Of a stretch of DNA of 41,471 bases, positions 7,528-14,182 are shown piece by piece. A program made the position numbers and the translations under genes. The first letter of the stretch is position 1. Every line of letters begins with the position of its first letter. The notes below the pieces were generated by a model that made no database searches, was not told where the DNA came from, and saw nothing but the letters and a program-made list of their open reading frames with translations. The DNA is from Cellulomonas sp. B6 (lineage in GTDB: Bacteria; Actinomycetota; Actinomycetes; Actinomycetales; Cellulomonadaceae). Location: NCBI RefSeq assembly GCF_001462455.1, contig NZ_LNTD01000153.1:1-41471 (forward strand), in the 5' to 3' direction.

Positions 7528-8196
7528 GTGCCGATCCCGGCCACCGACGCGAGCGTCGGACGCAGCCTGCTGCGCGACGACGTCTACCGACGCCTGCGCG
7601 ACGCGATCGTCGACGGCACCCTCGCCCCCGGCGAGCAGCTGCGGGACCTCGACCTCGCCGCCTGGCTCGGCGTCAGCCGCACCCCCGTCCGTGAGGCGCT
7701 GCTGCGGCTGGCCCAGGGCGGGCTCGTGCTCGCCCACCCGGGCCGCTCGACGATCGTCAGCCCGCTCGACAGCCGCGACGTCCGCGACGCCCGCGACGTC
7801 GTCGCCGCGATGCACGAGGTCGCGGCGCGCGAGTCCGTCGCCGCGCTCACCCCCGCGCACCTCGAGCAGATGCGCGCCGCCAACACGCGGTTCGCCACGG
7901 CCGTCGAGGCGGGCGACGTCGAGGCCGCGCTCGCCGCCGACGACGAGCTGCACGGCGTGCTCGTGCGGCTCGCGGGCAACCACGCGCTGGAGACCGTGCT
8001 CGAGCAGTTCACGCCCGTGATCCGCCGCGCCGAGATGCTGCGCTTCGGCTCGATCGACGGGCGCGCGTCCGTGAGCCAGCACGACGAGCTCATCCGGCTC
8101 TGCGCCGCCGGCGACGCCGAGGCGGTCGCCGCGATCGCCTACGACACGTGGCACAGCCTGCCCAGCGGGACCGTCCCGCCCGGCGACGAGGCCTGA
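7528..8196 (+). CDS. GntR-family transcriptional regulator (FadR/FCD subfamily)
   Basis: The 222-residue protein has an N-terminal winged helix (about residues 15-75). It contains VYRRLRDAIVDGTLAPGEQLRD, the recognition helix LGVSRTPVREALLRL, and the wing GLVLAHPGRSTIV. An all-helical FCD ligand domain follows (about 85-210), with the metal-binding pattern D..LH near LAADDELHGVL and a later VSQHDELIRLCAAGD. Such regulators usually repress their neighbours and respond to small carboxylates. GTG 7528 is chosen because TGGAGG lies 5 nt upstream and the helix-turn-helix begins at the usual distance. It is divergent from the alpha/beta hydrolase gene. Confidence 0.9.
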   Translation: MPIPATDASVGRSLLRDDVYRRLRDAIVDGTLAPGEQLRDLDLAAWLGVSRTPVREALLRLAQGGLVLAHPGRSTIVSPLDSRDVRDARDVVAAMHEVAARESVAALTPAHLEQMRAANTRFATAVEAGDVEAALAADDELHGVLVRLAGNHALETVLEQFTPVIRRAEMLRFGSIDGRASVSQHDELIRLCAAGDAEAVAAIAYDTWHSLPSGTVPPGDEA

Positions 8197-8308
8197 CCCG
8201 CACCCCGACACGTCCGTCGCCTGCGACCGGCCCCTCCTCCCAAGGTCTGACCCCAGGATCCGGCTGACGGGGGACGCGCACGGCGCGCCGCACGGCGAGG
8301 CTGGTGCC

Positions 8309-9214
8309 GTGACCCAGCAGCACCTCGACGAGCGTCCCGACCAGCAGGCGGAGCGGCACGCCGACCGACGCACCGGGCAGGACGGCACCGACCGCCGCCC
8401 GTACCGCACGCCGCGCCTGCGGCTCGTCGCCACCGTGCTGTTCGCGGTGTACCTCGTGATCCTGGCCGCCGCGGCGTTCCTGCCGCTGCCGTTCGAGCAG
8501 ACCCCGCGCGGCGACGGCCCCCGCTGGGAGCTCACGCTGCGCGACCCGGACCTCCTGGGCAGCTGGGAGGTGCAGCGCAACGTCCTCATGACGCTGCCGC
8601 TCGGCGTGCTCCTGCCGCTCGTCGTGCGGTGGCGGTACGAGGCGCTCGTGCTGACGTGCGTCGCAGTGACGGTCACGATCGAGACCGTCCAGCTGGCCGT
8701 GTCCGCGTCGGTCGGCTGGGCGTGGCGCGCGTTCGACGTCAACGACATCCTGCTCAACACGATCGGCGGCGTGCTGGGCCTGACCGCCACCGGGCTCGCG
8801 CTGCTGGTCGCCCGGCGCGCGTCGCTGCCGTCGCCGCGACGCCTGCTGCCCGCGGCGGGCGCGGCGGCGCTCGTCGCGTGGGCCGTCGTCGCGACGCTAC
8901 CGCTGGGCGAGCCGCCGCTGCCCACGCCCGCCTACGCGTGCGACGAGGCGCCGGTCGGCGCCGTGACCACGCTGCCGGGCGGCGCGAGCGCGTACGCGGG
9001 CACCGACGGGTCGGTCTGCGTGCTGGCCGGCGACGCCGCGACGGCCCTGCCGCCCGACGTCTCTACCGGGCCCGCGCTGACCTCCGAGCAGCCGGACGGC
9101 ACGTGGGAGATCGGCGCGGCCCAGCCCCACGACGTCGAGCGGGGCCTGGAGACCGGGGTCGAGCTGCACGCCGTGGACGGCACGCACGTGCTGGTCTGGG
9201 CGGCCCAGCGGTAG
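8309..9214 (+). CDS. VanZ-like membrane protein with extracytoplasmic C-terminal domain
   Basis: The 301-residue protein has about five membrane segments in the first 200 residues and VanZ-family signatures. These are NVLMTLPLGVLLPLV, the polar pair in VTIETVQL, and FDVNDILLNTIGGVLGL. A hydrophilic C-terminal part (about 205-301) with two Cys follows the last membrane helix and is probably outside the membrane, which is not part of the minimal VanZ domain. VanZ relatives affect cell-envelope antibiotics in some bacteria, but no function is known for most members, and no resistance genes lie nearby. The start is GTG 8309. A hydrophilic N-terminus of about 40 residues precedes the first helix. 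Confidence 0.82.
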   Translation: MTQQHLDERPDQQAERHADRRTGQDGTDRRPYRTPRLRLVATVLFAVYLVILAAAAFLPLPFEQTPRGDGPRWELTLRDPDLLGSWEVQRNVLMTLPLGVLLPLVVRWRYEALVLTCVAVTVTIETVQLAVSASVGWAWRAFDVNDILLNTIGGVLGLTATGLALLVARRASLPSPRRLLPAAGAAALVAWAVVATLPLGEPPLPTPAYACDEAPVGAVTTLPGGASAYAGTDGSVCVLAGDAATALPPDVSTGPALTSEQPDGTWEIGAAQPHDVERGLETGVELHAVDGTHVLVWAAQR

Positions 9215-9241
9215 CCGACGCTCCCCGGTGCGTGGTCGCCG

Positions 9242-9595
9242 TCAGGGGGCGATGACCAGCTCCGCGATCCGGTCGCCCGCCAGCACGAACCGGTACACGA
9301 GGTCGACGACACCTCCGGGGAAGTCGCCCTCCAGGTGCAGCGTCGCGGTCCAGCGGTCCGCGTCGACGCGCTGCGCCGCGACCAGGTCGGTCGTGTACGT
9401 GAACTCGCCGCCCGCGTCGGCGAGGAACCCGCGGACCTCGTCGGTGCCGCGGTAGGTGTGCCCGTCGTCGACGACCACGGCCGTCGCGGTGAACGCCGCG
9501 AGGGCGGCGTCGGTGTCGCGCGCCGTGTGGGCGGCGAGGTAGTCCCGCACGGTCGCGGGCAGGTCGGTGGTCGCGATGCTGGTCGGTGTCGTCAT
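9242..9595 (-). CDS. NTF2-like / SnoaL-like domain protein
   Basis: This is a 117-residue single-domain cone-shaped fold protein of the nuclear-transport-factor-2-like superfamily. An N-terminal helix (VRDYLAAHTARDTDAALAAF) is followed by a strand with VVDDGHTYRGTDEVRGFL and the beta-sheet RWTATLHLEGDFPGGVVDLVYRFVLAGDRIAEL. Such proteins may be small isomerases, hydrolases or ligand binders. Nothing in the sequence fixes which. The start codon ATG 9595 lies about where transcription should begin from a MerR-type promoter at 9602-9632, so the mRNA may be leaderless. It is divergent from the MerR regulator gene at 9674. Confidence 0.85.
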   Translation of the reverse strand: MTTPTSIATTDLPATVRDYLAAHTARDTDAALAAFTATAVVVDDGHTYRGTDEVRGFLADAGGEFTYTTDLVAAQRVDADRWTATLHLEGDFPGGVVDLVYRFVLAGDRIAELVIAP

Positions 9596-9601
9596 GCCCC
9601 G

Positions 9602-9632
9602 AGGCTGCGGCGTCGCGCCGCGGGAGGGTCAA
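9602..9632 (-). promoter_or_regulatory. MerR-type promoter with 19-nt spacer driving the NTF2-like gene
   Basis: Reading the minus strand, a -35 TTGACC (9627-9632) and a -10 CAGCCT (9602-9607) are separated by exactly 19 nt, the over-long spacer of MerR-activated promoters. Inside it is a dyad GCGGCG-N3-CGCCGC (9607-9621). The transcription start would fall at about 9595, on the ATG. The layout matches promoters of other actinobacterial MerR regulators and argues that the divergent MerR protein controls the NTF2-like gene. Confidence 0.7.
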
Positions 9633-9673
9633 GCGTGCGGGTCTCCCCCGGCAGGAAGGGGGACGATGGTGCC

Positions 9674-10465
9674 GTGCTGACCATCGGCGAGTTCTCCCGG
9701 CTGACCCACCTGAGCGTGCGCACGCTGCGGCGCTACCACGAGGCGGGGATCCTCGAGCCGGCGGCGGTCGACGACCTCACCGGCTACCGGTCCTACGGGC
9801 CCGAGCAGATCCCGACCGCGCAGGTCGTGCACCGGCTGCGCGAGCTCGACGTGCCGCTCGCCGACGTCCGGCGGATCCTCGACGCGGCCGACCCGGCGGA
9901 CCGCGCGGCGCTCGTCGCCGAGCACCTGGCCCGCCTCGAGGACGAGCTGGACCGCACGCGCACGGCCGTCGCGTCGCTGCGCCGGCTGCTGGCGCCCACG
10001 CCCGCACCGCTCGCGGTCGAGCTGCGCGCCGTCCCCGCGACACCCGTCGCGGCGGTGGGCGGGCACGTCACGCACGACGCCGTCACCGCCTGGTACGCGG
10101 GCGCGATGGCCGAGCTCGACGCGGTCGTCGGCACCGCCGGGACCCCCGGCGGCCTCTACGACAACGCGCTGTTCGAGGACGGCCGCGGGCACGCGCTCGT
10201 CTACCGGCCCGTCGACCTCGCAGCGCCCGTGGGGCGCGTGCACGCCACGACGCTCCCGGCCGTCGAGCTCGCGGTCACCACGCACGCCGGCCCGCACGAC
10301 GACGTCGACGTCACGTACGGCGCGCTCGGCGCGTGGGTCGTCGAGAGCGCGCTCGCCGTCGCCGGGCCGGTCCGCGAGACGTACGTCGTCGGGCCGCGGG
10401 ACACGCCCGACCCGGCCGCGTGGCGCACCGAGGTCGGGTGGCCCGTGTTCCGCGTCGCGGAGTGA
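9674..10465 (+). CDS. MerR-family regulator with GyrI-like effector domain
   Basis: The 263-residue protein opens with a MerR winged helix (LTIGEFSRLTHLSVRTLRRYHEAGIL, then DDLTGYRSYGPEQI). A dimerisation coiled coil follows (about 75-115, LARLEDELDRTRTAVASLRRLL), then a C-terminal GyrI-like domain (about 120-263) of the BmrR/BltR multidrug-sensing type, which binds bulky hydrophobic ligands. GTG 9674 is chosen because the MerR domain begins immediately and AGGAAGGGGG lies upstream. It probably controls its own region and the divergent NTF2-like gene through the 19-nt-spacer promoter. It ends 16 nt from the convergent nucleoside hydrolase gene. Confidence 0.92.
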   Translation: MLTIGEFSRLTHLSVRTLRRYHEAGILEPAAVDDLTGYRSYGPEQIPTAQVVHRLRELDVPLADVRRILDAADPADRAALVAEHLARLEDELDRTRTAVASLRRLLAPTPAPLAVELRAVPATPVAAVGGHVTHDAVTAWYAGAMAELDAVVGTAGTPGGLYDNALFEDGRGHALVYRPVDLAAPVGRVHATTLPAVELAVTTHAGPHDDVDVTYGALGAWVVESALAVAGPVRETYVVGPRDTPDPAAWRTEVGWPVFRVAE

Positions 10466-10481
10466 CGCACGGGGCCCCGCG

Positions 10482-11513
10482 TCACTCGGCGCCGGCACGC
10501 CACCGCTCGAACAGCGCGAGCTTGGCGTGCAGGTCCTCGTGCATGAGGCGCACGTCGACGCGCCCGTAGACGCGCATCGGCGGCGCGTCCGGGCGCGGCG
10601 CGTACCGGCCGTCGTCACGGAGCGCGGGCTTGGGCACCACGACGTGCTCGCACGACGACGGGCCCGCCTCCCAGAAGTCCGCGAGCGCCGTGAGCAGCAC
10701 GAGCGGCGAGTCACCGAGCACGTACGCCTCGGCCTGCGGCCGCAGGTGCTCGTGCTTGACCATCTCGGCGCGCACCTCGTCGTACAGGTGCCGCCCGAGC
10801 GCCCCGGCGCCCCGCACGCGCACCCGCATCTCGGCGTCCGACATGACGCACGTGCGGTACGTGCTGCGCGGCACCTGCCACACCTCGAGGTCGGGCGCGT
10901 CGAACACGACCTGCGCGGCGGCCACGTCGATCGACAGGTTGTACTCGGCCGTCACGGGTGCCGACGCGTCGAGCCACGACAGCGGCTCGTGCTCGAACCC
11001 GCCGATCCACACGACCACGAGCCGACGCGCGATCTCGGGGTGCCGCAGGTACGCCGACGCGAGGTCCGTCAGCCCGCCGCCCGCGGCGTAGAACAGCGGC
11101 CGCGGGTCGTCGCGCAGCGCCTCGGCGACGATCGCGTCGACCGCCGCCGACGTGCGCGGCGTGCGCACGTCCACGAGCGGCTCCTCGGCGCCGGCCACCA
11201 GGCGGTCGGCCGCGTCGAGGCCCAGGCGCGCGCACAGGTCCGCGAGCACGCGCAGCCCGTCGGCCGCCGTCGTCGCGGGGCCCGGCGCGTCACGCCGCAG
11301 GTGCGACGACACGACCAGCGGGATCTCGACCGCGGGCGACAGCACGTGGTGCACGAGCTGGAACAGGTCGTCGGGGTCGCCCGCGAAGTCGTTGTCGACG
11401 ATCACGCGCGCCCGCGGCGGCACGGGCGGCGCGTCGGCCAGCCACGGGTGCTCGCCGGGCCGCCAGCGCGGCAGGCCGCGCGCGTCGAACCGCTCGGTCG
11501 GGACTCGTGCCAC
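10482..11513 (-). CDS. Nucleoside hydrolase-like protein (IUNH family)
   Basis: The 343-residue product belongs to the inosine-uridine nucleoside N-ribohydrolase family, calcium enzymes that split the N-glycosidic bond of nucleosides. The N-terminal metal motif is VIVDNDFAGDPDDLFQL, a variant of DxDxGxDD with a one-residue insertion between the Gly and Asp-Asp. The mid-protein VVWIGG strand and AEYNLSIDVAAAQVVFD (the E.N...D..AA substrate and metal segment) are present. The GDPDD variant and divergent C-terminus suggest a substrate other than a plain nucleoside. GGAGGG lies 8 nt upstream of GTG 11513. A perfect 22-bp palindrome 20 nt upstream of the start implies specific repression. Confidence 0.82.
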   Translation of the reverse strand: MARVPTERFDARGLPRWRPGEHPWLADAPPVPPRARVIVDNDFAGDPDDLFQLVHHVLSPAVEIPLVVSSHLRRDAPGPATTAADGLRVLADLCARLGLDAADRLVAGAEEPLVDVRTPRTSAAVDAIVAEALRDDPRPLFYAAGGGLTDLASAYLRHPEIARRLVVVWIGGFEHEPLSWLDASAPVTAEYNLSIDVAAAQVVFDAPDLEVWQVPRSTYRTCVMSDAEMRVRVRGAGALGRHLYDEVRAEMVKHEHLRPQAEAYVLGDSPLVLLTALADFWEAGPSSCEHVVVPKPALRDDGRYAPRPDAPPMRVYGRVDVRLMHEDLHAKLALFERWRAGAE

Positions 11514-11532
11514 GTCGCCACCCTCCGTGCCC

Positions 11533-11554
11533 GTCGACGCGACGTCGCGTCGAC
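11533..11554. promoter_or_regulatory. Perfect 22-bp palindrome upstream of the nucleoside hydrolase gene
   Basis: The half-site GTCGACGCGAC is followed at once by its exact reverse complement, giving a 22-bp palindrome with no mismatch. It sits 20-41 nt before the GTG of the nucleoside hydrolase gene, a position where a bound dimer would block transcription. No regulator gene is adjacent, so any repressor is encoded elsewhere. Confidence 0.6.
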
Positions 11555-11682
11555 CCCGGCGACGCTACCCGCGCCACCGCGGCCGGCCGCGCACGGGCGC
11601 GCGGCGTCGTGCCGGACGCACCGCGTGCGATCCGCGCGCCTCCCTCCCGACGAGTCCCGCGCCCGGGCCCGGTCTGCACCGT

Positions 11683-11736
11683 CGCCCACCACGACACCCT
11701 CGCCCACCACGACACCACCGCCCACCGCGACGAGGA
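11683..11736 (+). repeat. Three tandem 18-nt repeats upstream of the DHFR-like gene
   Basis: Units begin at 11683, 11701 and 11719. The first 16 nt (CGCCCACCACGACACC) are identical in units 1 and 2, and the third keeps CGCCCACC-CGAC. The array ends at the ribosome binding site of the DHFR-like gene (GTG 11745) and is out of frame with it, so it is not part of the protein. It may be a set of direct-repeat binding sites or simple slippage. Confidence 0.6.
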
Positions 11737-11744
11737 GCCGCCCC

Positions 11745-12344
11745 GTGACCGCGACCTACACCTACGACGTCTTCACGAGCCTCGACGGGTTCGGCTCGTT
11801 CCGCGCACCGGGCGACTGGGGCGGCTACTGGGGCAAGCAGGGGCCCGAGCTGCTGGAGCGGCGCCGCGCGCTGTACGCCGCGCCCGCGCGCATGGTGTTC
11901 GGGGCGACGACGTTCCGCGAGTTCGTCGCGATGCTCGGGGCCGCGACCGTGCCGTCGGAGGCGCTCGACGCGTGGGTGGGGCTCATGCGCGCGCAGCCCG
12001 CGACGGTCGTGTCGTCGTCGCTCACGGGCCCGCTGGACTGGCCCGACGCGACGGTCGCGACGGGCGCCGCGGCGGACGTGGTCGCACGCCTCAAGGAGGA
12101 GTCGGACGTGCCGCTGCGCTCGCACGGCAGCCTGTCGCTCAACCGCGCGCTGCTCGCCGCCGGGCTGGTCGACCGCGTGCAGGTCACCGTGTTCCCCGTG
12201 GTCACGGGAGTGACCGGCACCGACCCGGTGCTCGCCGGCGCGCCCGACCTCGACCTCGACCTGCTCGACTCGCGCGTGCTCGACGGCCGCACGCTCGAGC
12301 TCACGTACCGCCCGCACGTGCGGCGCAGGGCCACCGCGGGCTGA
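11745..12344 (+). CDS. Dihydrofolate reductase family protein (RibD C-terminal type)
   Basis: The 199-residue protein belongs to the RibD_C/DHFR-like reductase family. It starts TYTYDVFTSLDGFGSF, has ARMVFGATTFREFVAM and a TVVSSSLTGPLDW strand. It ends with the nucleotide-binding HGSLSLNRALLAAGLVDRVQVTVFPVVTGVTGTDPVL segment, in which the usual GG before the helix is reduced to HGS, as in several stand-alone members. The start is GTG 11745 with GAGGAG 8 nt upstream, just after the 18-nt repeats. It is not closely related to the family member at 5947-6522. Substrate unknown. No partner gene is adjacent on the same strand within 160 nt. Confidence 0.87.
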   Translation: MTATYTYDVFTSLDGFGSFRAPGDWGGYWGKQGPELLERRRALYAAPARMVFGATTFREFVAMLGAATVPSEALDAWVGLMRAQPATVVSSSLTGPLDWPDATVATGAAADVVARLKEESDVPLRSHGSLSLNRALLAAGLVDRVQVTVFPVVTGVTGTDPVLAGAPDLDLDLLDSRVLDGRTLELTYRPHVRRRATAG

Positions 12345-12476
12345 CGGGCCGTGCGGGCCGGCCGTCTGTCGAGACGCGGGGCCGCTCGATCGTCGCGCCT
12401 CGGCGCTCCGAGCGCAGCGCTCAGGCGGACGGACCGGGCGGGCGCCGTCAGGCACCGTCACGGTTCACGATCCTCT

Positions 12477-12498
12477 GAATACAGCATCGCGTGTACTC
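12477..12498. promoter_or_regulatory. Operator candidate and leaderless promoter of the CmtR-CDF operon
   Basis: GAATACA (12477-12483), 8 nt, then TGTACTC (12492-12498) form an inverted repeat with 6 of 7 pairs, the size expected for an ArsR/CmtR dimer. TACTCT at 12494-12499 matches the actinobacterial -10 (TAnnnT) and ends 6 nt before GTG 12506, so transcription would start at or next to the start codon. Repressor binding would cover the -10. Confidence 0.55.
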
Positions 12499-12505
12499 TC
12501 GACGC

Positions 12506-12835
12506 GTGGAGACGGTCACGCTGGCGCACACCGCTGCTCTCGCCCGCCTGGGTCACGCCCTGTCCGACGAGACCCGCACGCGGATCCTGCTGGCCCTGCG
12601 CGAGGCGCCCGCGTACCCGTCCGACCTGGCGGACGCGCTGGGCGTGTCCCGGCAGGTGATGTCGAACCAGCTCGCCTGCCTGCGGGGCTGCGGACTGGTC
12701 GAGTCGATCCCGGACGGACGTCGCGTCTGGTACCGGCTGGCGGACCCGCACCTGCCGGACGCGCTCGGCGACCTGCTCCAGCTGGTGCTCGCGGTCGACC
12801 CGACGTGCTGCGGCCCGGACTGCACCTGCGCATGA
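12506..12835 (+). CDS. cmtR: CmtR-like ArsR-family Cd/Pb-sensing repressor
   Basis: The 109-residue winged-helix repressor aligns by eye along its length with mycobacterial CmtR (LARLG.AL.D.TR.RIL.AL, then SNQLACLRGCGLV, then LADPHLPDALGDLLQLVLAVD). The two metal ligands of CmtR in the recognition helix, Cys57 and Cys61, correspond to C58 and C62 here. The third, Cys102 from the tail, is matched by the C101/C102 pair. The tail (TCCGPDCTCA) has two additional Cys. It should release DNA on binding Cd(II) or Pb(II). GTG 12506 is preferred over an in-frame GTG at 12491, which lies inside the putative operator. Its stop overlaps the start of the CDF exporter gene by 4 nt (ATGA), so the two are translationally coupled. 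Confidence 0.92.
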   Translation: METVTLAHTAALARLGHALSDETRTRILLALREAPAYPSDLADALGVSRQVMSNQLACLRGCGLVESIPDGRRVWYRLADPHLPDALGDLLQLVLAVDPTCCGPDCTCA

Positions 12836-13554
12836 GCAGCACCTCGACCGCACCGCACCCCCTGACCCCGGTCCGCCGCGCCCTGCTCGAGCGCCGGGTC
12901 CGGTGGGTCGTGGCGACCACCATCGCCTACAACGTCGTCGAGGCCGTGGTCGCCCTGGTGGCCGGGCGGCTCGCGTCCTCGTCGGCGCTGGTCGGCTTCG
13001 GCCTGGACTCGGTCGTGGAGGTGCTCTCCGCGGCTGCGGTCGCGTGGCAGTTCTCCGCCCCGGACCCGCGCACCCGGGAGCGCGCCGCGATGCGGACCAT
13101 CGCGCTGTCCTTCTTCGGCCTGGCCGCGTTCGTCACCGTCGACGCCACCCGCACCCTGCTGCACGCCACCGAGCCGGACCACTCCACCACGGGCGTCGTG
13201 CTGGCTGCGGTCAGCCTCGCGGTCATGCCGTTCCTGTCCTGGTTCGAGCGACGCACCGGACGTGAGCTCGGGTCGGCCTCCGCCGTCGCCGACTCCCGCC
13301 AGACCCTGATCTGCACCTACCTCTCGGCGGTGCTGCTCACCGGGCTCGTGCTGAACAGCGCGCTGGGCTGGTGGTGGGCCGACCCCGTCGCAGCCGTCGT
13401 GATCGCCGCGTTCGCCGTCCGGGAGGGGGTCGACGCGTGGCGGGGCGACGCGTGCTGCGCACCGGGCCACCGACCGACCCGAGGGGACGCCGCGCACCCC
13501 ACCGCCGACCACTGCGACGACGGTTGCCGCGACGACGGCTGCTGCGGCACCTGA
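12832..13554 (+). CDS. Cation diffusion facilitator-type heavy-metal exporter with Cys/His-rich tail
   Basis: The 240-residue membrane protein has about six helices. The metal-site pattern in TM2 is GFGLDSVVEV (Asp-x3-Glu), and the TM5 region has SAVADSRQTLICTY and WWADPVAAVV, typical of short CDF-like transporters that lack the cytoplasmic C-terminal ferredoxin-like domain. In its place is a tail of about 35 residues packed with Cys, His and Asp (DACCAPGHRP, HCDDGCRDDGCCGT), a likely metal-capture arm facing the cytoplasm. Coupling to the CmtR-like sensor implies export of Cd or Pb, possibly Zn. The start ATG 12832 overlaps the cmtR stop. A hairpin 25 nt past the stop ends the operon. Confidence 0.9.
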   Translation: MSSTSTAPHPLTPVRRALLERRVRWVVATTIAYNVVEAVVALVAGRLASSSALVGFGLDSVVEVLSAAAVAWQFSAPDPRTRERAAMRTIALSFFGLAAFVTVDATRTLLHATEPDHSTTGVVLAAVSLAVMPFLSWFERRTGRELGSASAVADSRQTLICTYLSAVLLTGLVLNSALGWWWADPVAAVVIAAFAVREGVDAWRGDACCAPGHRPTRGDAAHPTADHCDDGCRDDGCCGT

Positions 13555-13579
13555 GCGCACCGCGACGACCGGCTGTCGC

Positions 13580-13600
13580 CCGCGGGGCGAGCCCCCGCGG
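13580..13600 (+). terminator. Hairpin ending the CmtR-CDF operon
   Basis: CCGCGGGG (13580-13587) and CCCCGCGG (13593-13600) form a perfect 8-bp stem with a 5-nt CGAGC loop, 25 nt downstream of the exporter stop codon. No T-run follows. Confidence 0.65.
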
Positions 13601-13685
13601 CGACCCACGCGGGACGCGTTCGCCGCGCGTCGAGAGCACGCGTACCGCCCTGCGTCCCGACGGGTCCGCTGCCATGCTCGGTGCC

Positions 13686-14077
13686 GTGGAGCTGCGGTTC
13701 TCGGGTGAGGTCGTGTGGTGGCGCGGGCCCGGCGGCTGCGCGCGGTCGCGTCGCGCATCACCTACGGGTGGGGCTGCGTCCCCGCGACGGTCACCCTGGG
13801 CGCGACGACGTTCACGACGTCGATCTTCCCGAAGGACGGCGGGTTCCTCGTGCCGCTCAAGGTCGCGGCCCGCCGCGCCGAGGGCGTCGAGCTGGGCGAC
13901 GACGTGACGCTCGTCGTCGTGGTCGAGGACCCGGACGTCCCCGACGACGACGCGAGCGACGGGGCTGCCGCCACGCCACGGGCTGCCGCACCGCGACCGG
14001 CCGCGCCGCACCACGACCCGGCGGAGGACGACGACTACTTCGACCCCGCCGCGGGCACACGGCCAGCCCCGCGCTGA
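13686..14077 (+). pseudogene. DUF1905 domain gene broken by an internal deletion and frameshift
   Basis: The normal N-terminus of a DUF1905 protein is readable from GTG 13686 (VELRFSGEVVWWRGP). The rest of the domain is readable from about 13736 in another frame (LRAVASRITYGWGCVPATV, TTFTTSIFPKDGGFLVPLK, RRAEGVELGDDVTL). The roughly 12-14 residues normally between WRGP and the LxAVASRxTYGWG helix are absent, and the two parts differ by 2 mod 3 in frame. A short deletion therefore removed the loop and shifted the frame. An ORF starting at GTG 13715 would give a 120-residue protein lacking the first strands, with an Ala/Pro/Asp-rich tail. Whether this remnant is made is unknown. A sequencing error is possible but would not explain the missing residues. 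Confidence 0.65.
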
Positions 14078-14098
14078 CCCGGCGCCGCCCTGGCACGT

Positions 14099-14115
14099 CC
14101 GTCCGCCGCGGACGG
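14099..14115. terminator. Short hairpin between convergent genes
   Basis: CCGTCC and GGACGG pair over 6 bp with a 5-nt loop, between the DUF1905 remnant and the convergent GH130 gene. It could serve either strand, though it is weak. Confidence 0.35.
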
Positions 14116-14182
14116 CCCGCGCGCTGCGCCGACCGCGCCACGATCGGGCGCCCCCCGCCAGAGCCGCCGGCGGACGAGCCCG

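Noticed and set aside
12491..12505. Longer start of the CmtR-like protein at GTG 12491
   Set aside because: It lies inside the predicted operator and -10 region, has no ribosome binding site, and adds residues (YSRR) not typical of CmtR.
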